Of a DNA stretch of 64,000 nucleotides, positions 43,914-53,362 are shown one piece after another. Under the pieces are notes generated by a model that had not been told where the DNA came from, did no database searches, and saw nothing but the letters and a program-made list of their open reading frames with translations. Source of the stretch: Streptococcus tangpeifui. Lineage in GTDB: Bacteria; Bacillota; Bacilli; Lactobacillales; Streptococcaceae. The translations under genes and the position numbers were made by a program. Within the stretch, counting starts at the first letter, position 1; every line of letters starts with the position of its first letter. The stretch is taken from the NCBI RefSeq assembly GCF_011038795.1, contig NZ_JAAKDU010000002.1:186001-250000 (forward strand), read 5' to 3'.

Positions 43914-43922
43914 TGATATAAT
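43914..43922 (+). promoter_or_regulatory. Extended -10 promoter of hflX
   Basis: TGA-TATAAT. The roughly 95-base leader carries a CTGGTAAATATTTGCCAG helix (about 43947-43964), one mismatch, before the ribosome site. Confidence 0.6.
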
Positions 43923-44025
43923 GAAAGTCCTAATGAACAAGGGAAGCTGGTAAATATTTGCCAGTTTTACTATGATAAAACAGGTATGATTTTGTTTGAC
44001 TTGGTATTTAAAAAGGGGGATGCTA

Positions 44026-45264
44026 ATGTTTGAGACGGCTAAAAGCGCCGAACGGGTGATTTTGCTGGGCCTTGAACTGCCAAGCAGCCAGAACTTTGCA
44101 ATGTCTATGTCAGAATTGGCTAGTTTGGCTAAGACAGCAGGTGCCCAGGTCGTCACAAGCTATCGGCAGAAGCGAAAAAAATATGATAGCCAATTCCTAA
44201 TTGGTTCTGGGAAGCTACAAGAAATTGCGGCCATGATTGAGGCGGATGAGATTGATACGGTCATTGTCAATAATCGCTTGACTCCGAGACAAAATTCCAA
44301 TCTGGAGCAAGCCTTTGGTATTAAGGTTATCGACCGTATGCAACTAATTTTGGATATTTTTGCCATGAGAGCCCGCAGTCATGAAGGAAAGCTCCAAGTT
44401 CATCTCGCCCAACTTAAATATATGCTGCCTCGCTTAGCTGGACAAGGTGTTATGCTCAGCCGTCAGGCGGGTGGAATTGGCAGCCGAGGCCCGGGTGAAA
44501 GTCAGCTGGAACTCAATCGTCGTTCTATTCGTCATCAAATTGCTGATATTGAGAGACAACTTAAGGCTGTTGAAAAGACACGGTCAGTCATACGGGAAAA
44601 ACGTTTGGAGCCAACCGTTTTTAAAATCGGTTTGATTGGTTATACCAATGCCGGAAAATCCACTCTCATGAACTGTTTGACGGATAATGGTCAATATGAA
44701 GCTGATGAGCTCTTTGCTACTTTGGATGCCACGACCAAGCAAATTTATCTCAAAGATCAGTTTCAAGTGACGCTGACGGATACGGTTGGTTTTATTCAGG
44801 ATTTGCCGACAGAATTGGTAGCAGCTTTCAAGTCAACTCTGGAAGAAAGCCGTCATGTGGACTTACTTCTCCATGTTATTGATGCTAGCGACCCTAATCA
44901 TACTGAGCAGGAACAAGTGGTTTTAGCTATTCTCAAGGACTTGAACATGTTGGATATTCCTCGATTAGCCATCTATAATAAGATGGATCAGGCTAAAAAC
45001 TTGGTGGCAACCGTCTTTCCTAATATCCGCATTTCATTAAGAAATCAAGGAAGCCGACAGATCCTCCGTCAGCAGATTTTAGATGAGATTGAGCAGATTT
45101 TTCTGCCTTTTTCAATTAAGGTCAGCCCCAATAAGCTTTACAAGCTCTATCAATTAAGCAAGTATGCCTTGCTTGACCCCTATCAATTTACTGAAGGAAG
45201 TCAAGAAATTTCAGGATTTATTGCTGAAACAAATAAATGGCGATTGGAAGAATTTTATGACTGA
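44026..45264 (+). CDS. hflX: GTPase HflX (ribosome-splitting)
   Basis: 412 residues. The HflX N-terminal domain ends in the linker with GGIGSRGPGESQLELNRR; the G domain has GYTNAGKST (P-loop), DTVGFIQDLP (G3) and YNKMD (G4). It binds the 50S subunit and splits stalled ribosomes under stress. The ATG at 44026 is chosen (AAAAGGGGG just before it); two earlier in-frame starts are less well placed. The stop overlaps the next gene. Confidence 0.93.
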   Translation: MFETAKSAERVILLGLELPSSQNFAMSMSELASLAKTAGAQVVTSYRQKRKKYDSQFLIGSGKLQEIAAMIEADEIDTVIVNNRLTPRQNSNLEQAFGIKVIDRMQLILDIFAMRARSHEGKLQVHLAQLKYMLPRLAGQGVMLSRQAGGIGSRGPGESQLELNRRSIRHQIADIERQLKAVEKTRSVIREKRLEPTVFKIGLIGYTNAGKSTLMNCLTDNGQYEADELFATLDATTKQIYLKDQFQVTLTDTVGFIQDLPTELVAAFKSTLEESRHVDLLLHVIDASDPNHTEQEQVVLAILKDLNMLDIPRLAIYNKMDQAKNLVATVFPNIRISLRNQGSRQILRQQILDEIEQIFLPFSIKVSPNKLYKLYQLSKYALLDPYQFTEGSQEISGFIAETNKWRLEEFYD

Positions 45265-45910
45265 TATGATGGAATTAGCCCTCAAATATGGCGGTTATAC
45301 TAGTTTAGATAAAGTTTATCTACAGACTATTTTAGCGGATCTAAATACTGAGGAGGCTTTGCTTCTAGTTAGTCCGCCCCCGAGTGTTATCAATGCTTAC
45401 TTTGCTGAGCTCTACCAGAAAGAGAGTCCTCAGAGAGCCACTGACTATTACTGGGAGCTCTCTAAAGCCTTAGGATGGATGACTAAAGAGCCTTCCTTTG
45501 TAGAAGAAAGTCATCCTTTTATTCGGCTCAATTTGTCAGGAAAGTCTTTTGGCTTTGTTTATGAGTCCGCCGACCAGATAGCTCAAGTTTTTTCGGAAAA
45601 GGCAGAAGTTGTCAGCGACCGACTCTTGATGGAGCTGGCTCAGATCTTCCCCCACTATAAGGTTTATCAAGAGGCTGGCAAGATTAAAATGCGGCCGCTG
45701 GAATTTGACGAGGAAGAAAAAGAGGCTGTTACCTTAGACCAGATGTCGTTATTAACGGATGTCTCCCGCTTGAAAGGGGGAATCCTCAAGATTTCTGGCT
45801 ATAATATAGATGAAGTTATTCATCTAGCAAGCCGGTTGAAAGAGAGCGCTCATGGCTCTGTATATTATGGCTTTAGTCAGAGAGAATTTGCCATTTATAT
45901 TAAAGAATAG
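45257..45910 (+). CDS. Uncharacterised streptococcal protein between hflX and rnz
   Basis: 217 residues, acidic, no membrane segment or signal peptide. I do not recognise a catalytic family. The middle (SGKSFGFVYESADQIAQVFSE) and a C-terminal HGSVYYGFSQREFAIYI segment look like a folded cytosolic domain. The start ATG at 45257 overlaps the end of hflX by 8 bases, with GGAAG upstream. It belongs to the hflX-(this)-rnz-SDR-recJ transcription unit, so it may serve RNA or DNA maintenance. Confidence 0.7.
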   Translation: MTDMMELALKYGGYTSLDKVYLQTILADLNTEEALLLVSPPPSVINAYFAELYQKESPQRATDYYWELSKALGWMTKEPSFVEESHPFIRLNLSGKSFGFVYESADQIAQVFSEKAEVVSDRLLMELAQIFPHYKVYQEAGKIKMRPLEFDEEEKEAVTLDQMSLLTDVSRLKGGILKISGYNIDEVIHLASRLKESAHGSVYYGFSQREFAIYIKE

Positions 45911-45964
45911 TAAGAAAGAGAGAGGCTAGTTCCTAAGACCTTAGGACTAGCAAGAGAGTTAAGT

Positions 45965-46894
45965 ATGGAATTACAATTTTTAGGAACGGGAGCGGGCCAG
46001 CCTGCCAAGGCGAGGAATGTCTCCAGCTTAGTTTTAAAACTTCTCAATGAGATTGATCAGGTTTGGATGTTTGATTGCGGAGAAGGAACCCAGCGGCAGA
46101 TTTTGGATACAACCATAAAACCCCGCAAGGTGAGAAAGATTTTTATCACCCACCTGCATGGTGATCATGTCTTAGGCTTGCCCGGCTTTTTAGCGAGTCG
46201 ATCTTTCCAAGCCAGTGAAGAGCAGACTGATTTAGAAATCTATGGTCCAGTTGGTATTCGTAGTATGGTTCTCAATACGCTTAAGTTATCGGGAACACGT
46301 TTGCCTTATCACCTTCATTTTCATGAGTTTGATGCTCAGTCTTTGGGAAAAATTTTAGAAACTGATAAATTCACCGTCTATGCTGAAAAGCTGGACCATA
46401 CCATTTTTTGTGTGGGTTATCGGGTGGTGCAGAAGGATTTGGAAGGTACTTTGGATGCAGAGAAATTGAAGGCTGCCGGCGTTCCTTTTGGCCCTCTTTT
46501 TGGTCAGGTTAAGAATGGTCAGGATGTGATGCTAGAAGATGGGACAAAAATTATCGCCAAGGACTATATTTCTGCTCCTCGCAAGGGCAAAGTTCTGACT
46601 ATCCTTGGAGATACTAGAAAATGCCATGCCAGTGTCAGACTGGCTTTAGGAGCTGATATCCTAGTCCACGAATCAACCTATGGAAAGGGAGATGAGCGTC
46701 TGGCACGCAACCATGGCCATTCCACCAATATGCAGGCAGCGCAGGTGGCTAAGGAGGCTAGTGCTAAACGACTCTTAATGAATCATATCAGCGCCCGTTT
46801 CTTGGCCCGTGATGTCCGTAAGTTGGAGGCTGATGCCAGAACTATTTTTGAAAATAGTAAGGTGGTCTGGGATTTAGAAGAGGTAGAGATTTGA
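45965..46894 (+). CDS. rnz: Ribonuclease Z
   Basis: 309 residues, beta-lactamase fold, full length. Metal motif [14 protein letters not shown] near 62-75, then [13 protein letters not shown] and the [13 protein letters not shown] segment. It removes the 3' trailer from tRNA precursors lacking an encoded CCA, as the tRNA-Arg in this window does. The end overlaps the start of the next gene. Confidence 0.95.
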   Translation: MELQFLGTGAGQPAKARNVSSLVLKLLNEIDQVWMFDCGEGTQRQILDTTIKPRKVRKIFITHLHGDHVLGLPGFLASRSFQASEEQTDLEIYGPVGIRSMVLNTLKLSGTRLPYHLHFHEFDAQSLGKILETDKFTVYAEKLDHTIFCVGYRVVQKDLEGTLDAEKLKAAGVPFGPLFGQVKNGQDVMLEDGTKIIAKDYISAPRKGKVLTILGDTRKCHASVRLALGADILVHESTYGKGDERLARNHGHSTNMQAAQVAKEASAKRLLMNHISARFLARDVRKLEADARTIFENSKVVWDLEEVEI

Positions 46895-47664
46895 CACAAA
46901 AACGACAGCGAGTGATTGCCATTACAGGGGCTTCCGGTGGTTTAGCAGAAGCTATCATTAAACTCTTGCCGCAAGAAGATATGGTAGTGGCTATTGGACG
47001 CAACAAGGAAAAAATGGACAGGCTTTATGCTGATAGAGTTAATTTTCAAGCATACAGCCTCAATAGCCGAGATGATCAGGCAGTGGCTAAGCTGGTTGAC
47101 AGGCTCTATGCTGACTTTACCAAGATTGATGTTTTTATTAATAATGCTGGTTTTGGTGAATTCAAGAATTTTGATCAATTTGATGCTGGAACTATCCGAG
47201 AGACCTTCGATGTTAATACGCTGGCTGCCATCAATTTTTCTCGCCTAGTTGGGGAAAAGATGGCACAGACTGGCTCAGGGCATATCATCAATATTGCTAG
47301 TATGGCTGGTAAAATGGCAACCGCAAAATCCTCTGTTTATGCAGCAACGAAGTTTGCCCTTATTGGCTATTCCAATGCTCTGCGTCTGGAATTGGCTGAC
47401 AGCCATGTCTACGTGACCACGGTCAATCCTGGCCCTATCTCGACCAAATTCTTTGACCGAGCCGATCCATCGGGAAATTACCTCAAGGCGGTAAGCAAGT
47501 TCAGTCTGACCCCTGAGCAGGTAGCCAAGAAAATTGTTGCCAGTATGGAAAAGAAGAAACGAGAACTCAATATGCCCTTCGCTATGGTTCTAGCAGCCAA
47601 ATTCTATGCTCTCTTCCCCAAGACGGCAGATTTTCTGTCAAGAAAGGCTTTTAACTATAAATGA
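46891..47664 (+). CDS. Short-chain dehydrogenase/reductase
   Basis: 257 residues. Classical [13 protein letters not shown] near 12-21 (TGxxxGxG variant), [11 protein letters not shown] triad with [23 protein letters not shown]. Cofactor NAD(P)H. The start is a TTG overlapping the rnz TGA (TTGA). RecJ begins at its stop. The substrate is unknown. Homologues sit at the same place in other streptococci. Confidence 0.88.
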   Translation: MTQKRQRVIAITGASGGLAEAIIKLLPQEDMVVAIGRNKEKMDRLYADRVNFQAYSLNSRDDQAVAKLVDRLYADFTKIDVFINNAGFGEFKNFDQFDAGTIRETFDVNTLAAINFSRLVGEKMAQTGSGHIINIASMAGKMATAKSSVYAATKFALIGYSNALRLELADSHVYVTTVNPGPISTKFFDRADPSGNYLKAVSKFSLTPEQVAKKIVASMEKKKRELNMPFAMVLAAKFYALFPKTADFLSRKAFNYK

Positions 47665-49886
47665 TTTCTTCAAAGTTTGATTGGAAACAAATTAACCAGG
47701 CTCCTAGTGAGCCCTTTTTAGAGCTGGCTAAAAAAGAAGATTTAGATGAATTGGCAGCTCAGATTCTCTATGAACGAGGAGTTGATGATGAGGATAAACT
47801 CCATGATTTCCTGTCGGCTGACTTATCTCAGCTCCATGATCCTTATCTGCTCCATGATATGGATAAGGCTGTAGATCGGATTCGTAGAGCAATCGAGTCC
47901 GGTGAGCGAATTCTTATCTATGGGGACTATGATGCTGATGGCATGACTTCCAGCTCCATTATGAAGGAGGCTCTGGAAATGCTGGGAGCTGAAAATCAAG
48001 TTTATCTGCCTAATCGGTTTACCGATGGCTATGGTCCCAACTTGAGCGTCTATAAGTACTTTATTGAGCAGCAGGGGATTTCTCTCATCGTGACAGTTGA
48101 TAATGGCGTGGCTGGTCATGAAGCCATTGCCTACGCGCAAAAGCAAGGGATTGATGTTATCGTCACTGATCACCATTCTATGCCGGATAGTCTGCCAGAT
48201 GCCTATGCTATTGTTCACCCTGAACATCCAGCGGGCGATTACCCCTTTAAGTACCTAGCGGGCTGTGGCGTGGCTTTCAAATTAGCTACAGCCCTCTTGG
48301 AGGGTATTCCAAACGAGCTCTTGGATTTGGTAGCTATTGGGACTATTGCGGATATGGTCAGTCTGACAGGGGAAAATCGGATTTTAGTAAAATTCGGCCT
48401 GCAGATGCTGGCTCAGACAGAGAGAATTGGTCTGCAAGAGCTCATGCAGGTGGCAGATATTGACTCCAGTGACCTTAATGAGGAAACGGTAGGTTTCAAA
48501 ATTGCTCCCATGCTCAATGCTTTGGGACGTTTGGATGATCCCAATCCAGCTGTTGAACTATTAACGGGCTTTGATGACCAAGGAGCTCACGAAATTGCCC
48601 TCATGATTCAGGAGAAGAATGAGGAACGTAAGCAAATTGTCCAAGACATTTATGACCAAGCGCTTGCTATGGTTGACCCTGCTAAGCCAGCTCAAGTTCT
48701 AGCCAAGGAAGGTTGGCATCCGGGTGTTTTAGGCATTGTTGCCGGTCGAATTCTGGAAGCCATTAGTCAGCCGGTCATCCTTTTATCTATCGAGGATGGA
48801 CAAGCTAAAGGATCCGCCCGTTCGGTTGAAGCAGTTAATATTTTTGATGCCCTTAACCCTCATCGAGAGATTTTCGAGGCCTTTGGCGGTCATGCTGGAG
48901 CAGCTGGAATGACCTTGCCTGTTGAAAATTTAGCTCAGCTTTCGGATGTTCTCTGCAACTACATCCTTGAAAAAGAGTTGGATAAGGCTGGTAAGAATAG
49001 CTTAATCATTGATGAGGAACTCCAGCTGTCCGAATTATCTCTAGATACAATTAGAAATTTGGAAAAGCTCGCTCCCTTTGGAATGGATAATAAAAAGCCA
49101 GTCTTTCTCCTTCGGGATTTTAAAGTTCTCCAAAGTCGAATTATGGGACAAAATGGAACTCATCTCAAGCTTAGAGTAGGTCAAGCAGGAACAGAGTTCG
49201 ATTTGATAGCCTTCTCGCAAGGCCATCTGGCTCAGGAATTTGCTCAGGCCCAAAACCTTGAACTGGCTGTGACTCTCTCGGTCAATAAGTGGAACGGCAA
49301 TACCAGTCTCCAGCTTATGCTGGTAGATGCTCAAGTTCATGGTGTTCAGTTGATTGATATCAGATCTAAATCTGCTCAGCTGCCTGAAGGCGTCCCCAGC
49401 CTCCAGCAAGTAGGAGAAGGGACCGATAAAGCTCAGACTCCAGCTGTGGTTCTATTAGAAATTCCTGATAGCCCGAGTCAGCTCAAGGAAGCTTTTAAGG
49501 GACAAGAGTTTCAGACAATCTACTTTAAAAATCAAATTAAACAAGCCTATTATCTAACAGGCTACGGAACGAGAGAACAGTTTGCTAAACTCTACAAGAC
49601 AATCTACCAGTTCCCAGAATTCGATGTGCGCCATAAGTTGAAGGACTTAGCTGCTTATCTCAATATTCCTAATTTGCTTCTAATTAAAATGATTCAGATT
49701 TTTGAAGAGCTGGATTTTGTATCCATTGATAATGGCATCATGACGGTCAATAAGACTGCCAGCAAAAAAGAGATTTCAGATAGTCAGATTTATCAAAATT
49801 TGGTAGCCCTAGTCAAATACCAAGAGTTGATGGCTCTGGGAACACCTCAAGAAATTTATGACTGGTTAAAAGCTGAAGAGCATTAG
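47661..49886 (+). CDS. recJ: Single-stranded-DNA-specific exonuclease RecJ
   Basis: 741 residues. DHH-family core: YGDYDADGMTSSSIM (about 86-100), DNGVAGHEAI, DHHSMPD, then GGHAGAAGM in DHHA1. The OB-like domain and the C-terminal extension typical of Firmicute RecJ follow. It is a 5'-3' exonuclease in recombination and mismatch repair, and requires Mg or Mn. The ATG overlaps the SDR stop by four bases. Confidence 0.95.
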   Translation: MISSKFDWKQINQAPSEPFLELAKKEDLDELAAQILYERGVDDEDKLHDFLSADLSQLHDPYLLHDMDKAVDRIRRAIESGERILIYGDYDADGMTSSSIMKEALEMLGAENQVYLPNRFTDGYGPNLSVYKYFIEQQGISLIVTVDNGVAGHEAIAYAQKQGIDVIVTDHHSMPDSLPDAYAIVHPEHPAGDYPFKYLAGCGVAFKLATALLEGIPNELLDLVAIGTIADMVSLTGENRILVKFGLQMLAQTERIGLQELMQVADIDSSDLNEETVGFKIAPMLNALGRLDDPNPAVELLTGFDDQGAHEIALMIQEKNEERKQIVQDIYDQALAMVDPAKPAQVLAKEGWHPGVLGIVAGRILEAISQPVILLSIEDGQAKGSARSVEAVNIFDALNPHREIFEAFGGHAGAAGMTLPVENLAQLSDVLCNYILEKELDKAGKNSLIIDEELQLSELSLDTIRNLEKLAPFGMDNKKPVFLLRDFKVLQSRIMGQNGTHLKLRVGQAGTEFDLIAFSQGHLAQEFAQAQNLELAVTLSVNKWNGNTSLQLMLVDAQVHGVQLIDIRSKSAQLPEGVPSLQQVGEGTDKAQTPAVVLLEIPDSPSQLKEAFKGQEFQTIYFKNQIKQAYYLTGYGTREQFAKLYKTIYQFPEFDVRHKLKDLAAYLNIPNLLLIKMIQIFEELDFVSIDNGIMTVNKTASKKEISDSQIYQNLVALVKYQELMALGTPQEIYDWLKAEEH

Positions 49887-49910
49887 TTAAAAGGGCAGAA
49901 ATCACATTAA

Positions 49911-49956
49911 TCTGATTATCGAGATAGTTAATTCAAACGAAGATAATCAGATAAGT
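49911..49956 (+). terminator. Terminator of recJ operon
   Basis: Perfect 10-bp stem TCTGATTATC/GATAATCAGA (49911-49920 with 49942-49951) followed by TAAGTTTTT. Confidence 0.7.
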
Positions 49957-49981
49957 TTTTAATCAAAGAAAAGTTATTTCC

Positions 49982-50010
49982 TTGACTTAAGTCGGAGATA
50001 CTGTTAAAGT
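49982..50010 (+). promoter_or_regulatory. cspA promoter
   Basis: TTGACT (49982-49987), 17-base spacer, TAAAGT (50005-50010). The predicted leader is about 84 bases. Confidence 0.7.
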
Positions 50011-50056
50011 AGTCAAGTAATGATTTTTTGAGATAAAGTATTAGGCATCTTTTGTT

Positions 50057-50094
50057 TTACCTCTTAATTTTTACAAATAAATAAAAAGAGGTAA
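50057..50094 (+). promoter_or_regulatory. cspA leader hairpin sequestering the ribosome site
   Basis: Perfect 9-bp helix TTACCTCTT/AAGAGGTAA (50057-50065 with 50086-50094) with a 20-base AT-rich loop. The 3' arm contains AGAGG, the Shine-Dalgarno sequence for the ATG at 50101. A temperature- or protein-sensitive switch is plausible, since cold-shock mRNAs are known to be controlled by leader structure. Confidence 0.65.
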
Positions 50095-50100
50095 CTCAAA

Positions 50101-50307
50101 ATGGCACAAGGTACAGTAAAATGGTTTAATAGCGAAAAGGGATTTGGTTTCATCACTCAAGAAGATGGTCCAGATGTGTTTGCACACTTTTCGGCAATCC
50201 AGTCAAATGGGTTTAAGTCACTTGAGGAGGGGCAAAAGGTTTCATTCGATATAGAAGAAGGAAATCGTGGACCTCAAGCTGCTAATATCATTAAGGTTGA
50301 TGAGTAA
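50101..50307 (+). CDS. cspA: Cold shock protein (CspA family)
   Basis: 68 residues, one cold-shock domain. RNP1 KGFGFI (about 14-19) and RNP2 VFAHFS (about 27-32). It binds single-stranded RNA and DNA and melts secondary structure. Monocistronic, with its own promoter, leader hairpin and terminator. Confidence 0.96.
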   Translation: MAQGTVKWFNSEKGFGFITQEDGPDVFAHFSAIQSNGFKSLEEGQKVSFDIEEGNRGPQAANIIKVDE

Positions 50308-50323
50308 TTTATTTAAATAACTT

Positions 50324-50363
50324 AAAGCACTTCTTTCTCATGAACAGAGAGAGGTGCTTTTTA
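50324..50363 (+). terminator. Terminator of cspA
   Basis: AAAGCAC/GTGCTTT (50324-50330 with 50354-50360), with additional CTC/GAG pairs inside, followed by Ts. Confidence 0.8.
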
Positions 50364-50365
50364 AT

Positions 50366-50400
50366 GGCTCTTTGTCAACTGTAGTGGGTGACTTATAACG
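50366..50400 (+). mobile_element. Candidate ISL3-family terminal remnant
   Basis: GGCTCTTTGTCAACTGTAGT and the following GGGTG resemble the terminal repeat of streptococcal ISL3-family elements (IS1167/IS1193 type), from memory. No transposase remains next to it. Confidence 0.5.
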
Positions 50401-50409
50401 AATATCCAG

Positions 50410-50441
50410 AGAGAAGACGAATCAGGTCTTCTCTTTTTTTG
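50410..50441 (+). terminator. Strong terminator, orphan
   Basis: Perfect AGAGAAGAC/GTCTTCTCT (50410-50418 with 50426-50434) and a long T run. No gene directly precedes it after the cspA terminator, so it may be a leftover of the insertion sequence. Confidence 0.75.
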
Positions 50442-50539
50442 ACGAAAATGTTTAGCAGTAGTTAGTCATGAAGGCCGTTAAAAGATATTCCCAGTCTGCT
50501 GCAGTGTCTGTCCATTTTCAGTGTTAATCACCGATGGGT

Positions 50540-50571
50540 TTGACTATGTTCCTAAAAAACTGTACTATAAT
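50540..50571 (+). promoter_or_regulatory. Promoter overlapping the GNAT start region
   Basis: TTGACT (50540-50545), 20-base spacer, TATAAT (50566-50571). The ATG at 50575 follows after three bases, without a ribosome site: either leaderless or the box is fortuitous. Confidence 0.5.
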
Positions 50572-50574
50572 AGC

Positions 50575-51123
50575 ATGGATATTTGGACAGCCTTGGGAAA
50601 GTATTCCCAGTTGGAAACGGAGCGGCTTTGGCTTCGTCCCTTTCGCTTTGCTGATAGTCAAGACTTTTATAAAATTACACGAAATCCCACTAATCTGGCT
50701 TTTATCTTTCCTGTTCAAGCCAATCAGGAGGAGAGTGATTACCTCTTAGTTCATTATTTTATGAAGGAGCCGCTAGGAACTTGGGCCCTGGAGGATAAGG
50801 TCAGTCACCAGATGATTGGAGCCATTCGCTTTGAAAAACTCGACATAGCCAAGCAAAGAGCAGAGATTGGCTACTTTCTTCATCAGGATTTTTGGGGACA
50901 AGGCCTAGCAACAGAGAGCCTTAGACTTCTGTCTTTCTTAGCCTTTCAAGAATTTAATCTGAGAAGCCTGACAATTATTACTCACAGAGAAAATGTAGCT
51001 AGTCAAAAGGTAGCTCAGAAAGTTGGATTTAAATTAGTAAAGGCCTTTAAAGGAAGTGATCGCTACAGCCATAAAATGCGAGACTACTTAGAATTTCGTC
51101 TAAAGGCAGGTGAGATGTCATGA
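50575..51123 (+). CDS. GNAT-family N-acetyltransferase (RimJ/RimL-like)
   Basis: 182 residues. Starts with the RimJ/RimL-type LETERLWLRPFRFAD; acetyl-CoA site in IGYFLHQDFWGQGLATESLRLLS, split between about 106 and 128; then NVASQKVAQKVGFK. Such enzymes acetylate N-termini of ribosomal proteins or small amines; the substrate is unknown. The ATG at 50575 is chosen because it starts the conserved domain. The end overlaps spxR by four bases. Confidence 0.85.
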   Translation: MDIWTALGKYSQLETERLWLRPFRFADSQDFYKITRNPTNLAFIFPVQANQEESDYLLVHYFMKEPLGTWALEDKVSHQMIGAIRFEKLDIAKQRAEIGYFLHQDFWGQGLATESLRLLSFLAFQEFNLRSLTIITHRENVASQKVAQKVGFKLVKAFKGSDRYSHKMRDYLEFRLKAGEMS

Positions 51124-52400
51124 CCAAACATCAGGAAATTTTAGAATATCTGGAAGGCCTGCCTATTGGCAAGCAGGTGAGTGTCCGCTCTATTTCAAAC
51201 CACCTTTCGGTCAGTGAGGGAACAGCCTATCGTGCTATCAAGGAGGCTGAGAACCGAGGCTTAGTTGAAACCAGACCTCGCAGTGGAACCGTTCGGGTAG
51301 AGCAGAAGGTACAGGTGCGGCTGGAGAAGTTGACTTATGCTGAAATTGCAACTATTTCAGAGTCGGAAGTTGTAGCTGGTCATGCTGGTCTTAAACATGA
51401 ATTCAGCCGTTTTTCTATCGGAGCTATGACCAAGAAAAATGTTGGCCGCTATCTCGTTAAAGGTGGCCTGCTAATCGTTGGTGATCGAGAAGAAATTCAG
51501 ATTCTAGCCTTGGAAAATAAGAATGCCATTCTCGTGACCGGTGGCTTTACCGTTTCGGACAAGGTTTTAGAGTTGTCTAAAAAGCAGGGGATTCCAGTCA
51601 TGGTGACTGCCTACGATACTTTCACTGTTGCAACCATGATTAACCGTGCCCTTTCTAATGTAAGAATTAAGACTGATATCAAGACAGTAGCTCAGGTCTA
51701 TAGTCTTAGGTCTCAGTACGGTTATCTAACCACAAGTGATACTGTTAGTGATTACCATCGCTTAGTCAGGAAGAACAACCATGTTCGCTACCCTGTCATT
51801 GATCAGTTAGGACAGGTGCTGGGAGTTATTACCATGCGGGATGTTTCCAACCAAGAGTTGACTACCCAGTTAACTGAGGTGATGACCAAGCCAGTGACAA
51901 CTAAACCAGAAACCAGTCTGGCAACGGTCGCCCAGCGGATGATTGTCGAAGATTTTGCCATGTTACCAGTAGTGGATGATGATAACCAACTGCTGGGGGT
52001 TATTACCCGCAAATTAGTCATGGAAAATCTTCAGGAGCTTAATCATGACGGCCTTCATACCATCAGCGATCAAATTATTGCCAGCCTTAAGACAGAAAAT
52101 CGAGGCTATGGCTTCAAGGTAGAACCTGCCATGATTGATAACGCCGGTAATTTGACGACTGGCGTTTTGGCTGAGATTCTTAAGGAAACTAGCCGACGAA
52201 CTTTATCTCAAACTAGTAAAAAAAATATCATTATTGAACAAATGATGATATACTTTTTACAGGCTGTACAAATTGACGATGATCTACGCCTAGATCCGAG
52301 GATTGTCAGAGAAAATCGCCGCTCTGCCTTAGTGGATATTGAAGTGACCTGTCAGGACCGGGTGGTCTGTAAGGCCCTGATTACCAGTAAAATTAATTAA
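51120..52400 (+). CDS. spxR: SpxR-like CBS-HotDog regulator (YtoI family)
   Basis: 426 residues. Domains in order: N-terminal winged helix-turn-helix (about 1-65, SNHLSVSEGTAYRAIKEAE), DRTGG domain (about 70-185), two CBS repeats (about 190-305), and a C-terminal HotDog thioesterase-like domain (about 310-426). SpxR in S. pneumoniae adjusts spxB pyruvate oxidase expression in response to energy state, likely through adenosine ligands on CBS. Its ATG overlaps the GNAT stop. Confidence 0.87.
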   Translation: MTKHQEILEYLEGLPIGKQVSVRSISNHLSVSEGTAYRAIKEAENRGLVETRPRSGTVRVEQKVQVRLEKLTYAEIATISESEVVAGHAGLKHEFSRFSIGAMTKKNVGRYLVKGGLLIVGDREEIQILALENKNAILVTGGFTVSDKVLELSKKQGIPVMVTAYDTFTVATMINRALSNVRIKTDIKTVAQVYSLRSQYGYLTTSDTVSDYHRLVRKNNHVRYPVIDQLGQVLGVITMRDVSNQELTTQLTEVMTKPVTTKPETSLATVAQRMIVEDFAMLPVVDDDNQLLGVITRKLVMENLQELNHDGLHTISDQIIASLKTENRGYGFKVEPAMIDNAGNLTTGVLAEILKETSRRTLSQTSKKNIIIEQMMIYFLQAVQIDDDLRLDPRIVRENRRSALVDIEVTCQDRVVCKALITSKIN

Positions 52401-52497
52401 ATAAACAGAAAAAAATAAGGTTGATGTGGATGAGAGAGCCTGAGCCAAAAGTCTCAAACTCTTCCACTTTATACAGTATTTAGAGGAGTTTTTTAAA

Positions 52498-53358
52498 ATG
52501 ATTACATTAAAATCACCACGTGAAATTGAAGCTATGAAGAAAGCAGGGGATGTCCTTGTCAGCATTCATATTGGTTTGCGTGATATGATTAAACCGGGAC
52601 TGGATATGTGGGAAATTGAAGAATATGTCCGTCGTCGCTGCAAAGAAGCTAATGTTCTGCCTCTGCAAATTGGTGTAGATGGCCAGCTCATGGATTACCC
52701 TTACGCTACCTGCTGCGGACTCAATGATGAAGTCGCTCACGCTTTCCCGCGCCACTATATCTTGAAAACAGGTGATTTACTCAAAGTAGATATGGTACTG
52801 AGTGAACCTCTAGATAAATCTGTCGTCAATGTGGCTAAGTTGGACTTCGACAATACTGCTGAAATGAAAAAATATACAGCGCCTTATACTGGCGGTGTAG
52901 CGGATTCCTGCTGGGCTTACGCTGTAGGTGAGGTATCACAGGAAGTTAAAGATTTGATGGCTGTGACCAAGGAGGCCATGTATTTAGGGATTGAAAAGGC
53001 TGTTGTCGGCAATCGTATCGGCGATATTGGCGCTGCTATTCAAGAGTATGCAGAAAGCCGTGGTTATGGTGTTGTTCGTGATCTTGTTGGCCATGGTGTC
53101 GGTCCAACCATGCACGAAGAACCGATGGTTCCCCACTATGGGAAAGCTGGTCGCGGTTTGCGGCTTAAAGAAGGTATGGTACTCACCATTGAACCAATGA
53201 TCAATACAGGTACGTGGGAAATTGATACGGACATGAAGACTGGATGGGCCCACAAGACCCTTGACGGCGGTCTGTCTTGTCAGTATGAGCACCAGTTTGT
53301 CATCACCAAAGACGGCCCAGTCATCTTGACCAGTCAGGGAGAAGAAGGAACGTACTAA
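52498..53358 (+). CDS. map: Methionine aminopeptidase type I
   Basis: 286 residues. Metal ligands of the pita-bread fold are visible: LLKVDMVLSE and a second Asp region, H in GHGVGPTMHEEP, and E in TIEPMINTG. It is longer than E. coli Map (264) with an insert near 100-130 (DFDNTAEMKKYTAPYTGGVAD), normal in streptococci. It removes N-terminal Met. AGAGGAG precedes the ATG. The next gene begins 5 bases on. Confidence 0.95.
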   Translation: MITLKSPREIEAMKKAGDVLVSIHIGLRDMIKPGLDMWEIEEYVRRRCKEANVLPLQIGVDGQLMDYPYATCCGLNDEVAHAFPRHYILKTGDLLKVDMVLSEPLDKSVVNVAKLDFDNTAEMKKYTAPYTGGVADSCWAYAVGEVSQEVKDLMAVTKEAMYLGIEKAVVGNRIGDIGAAIQEYAESRGYGVVRDLVGHGVGPTMHEEPMVPHYGKAGRGLRLKEGMVLTIEPMINTGTWEIDTDMKTGWAHKTLDGGLSCQYEHQFVITKDGPVILTSQGEEGTY

Positions 53359-53362
53359 GAAG

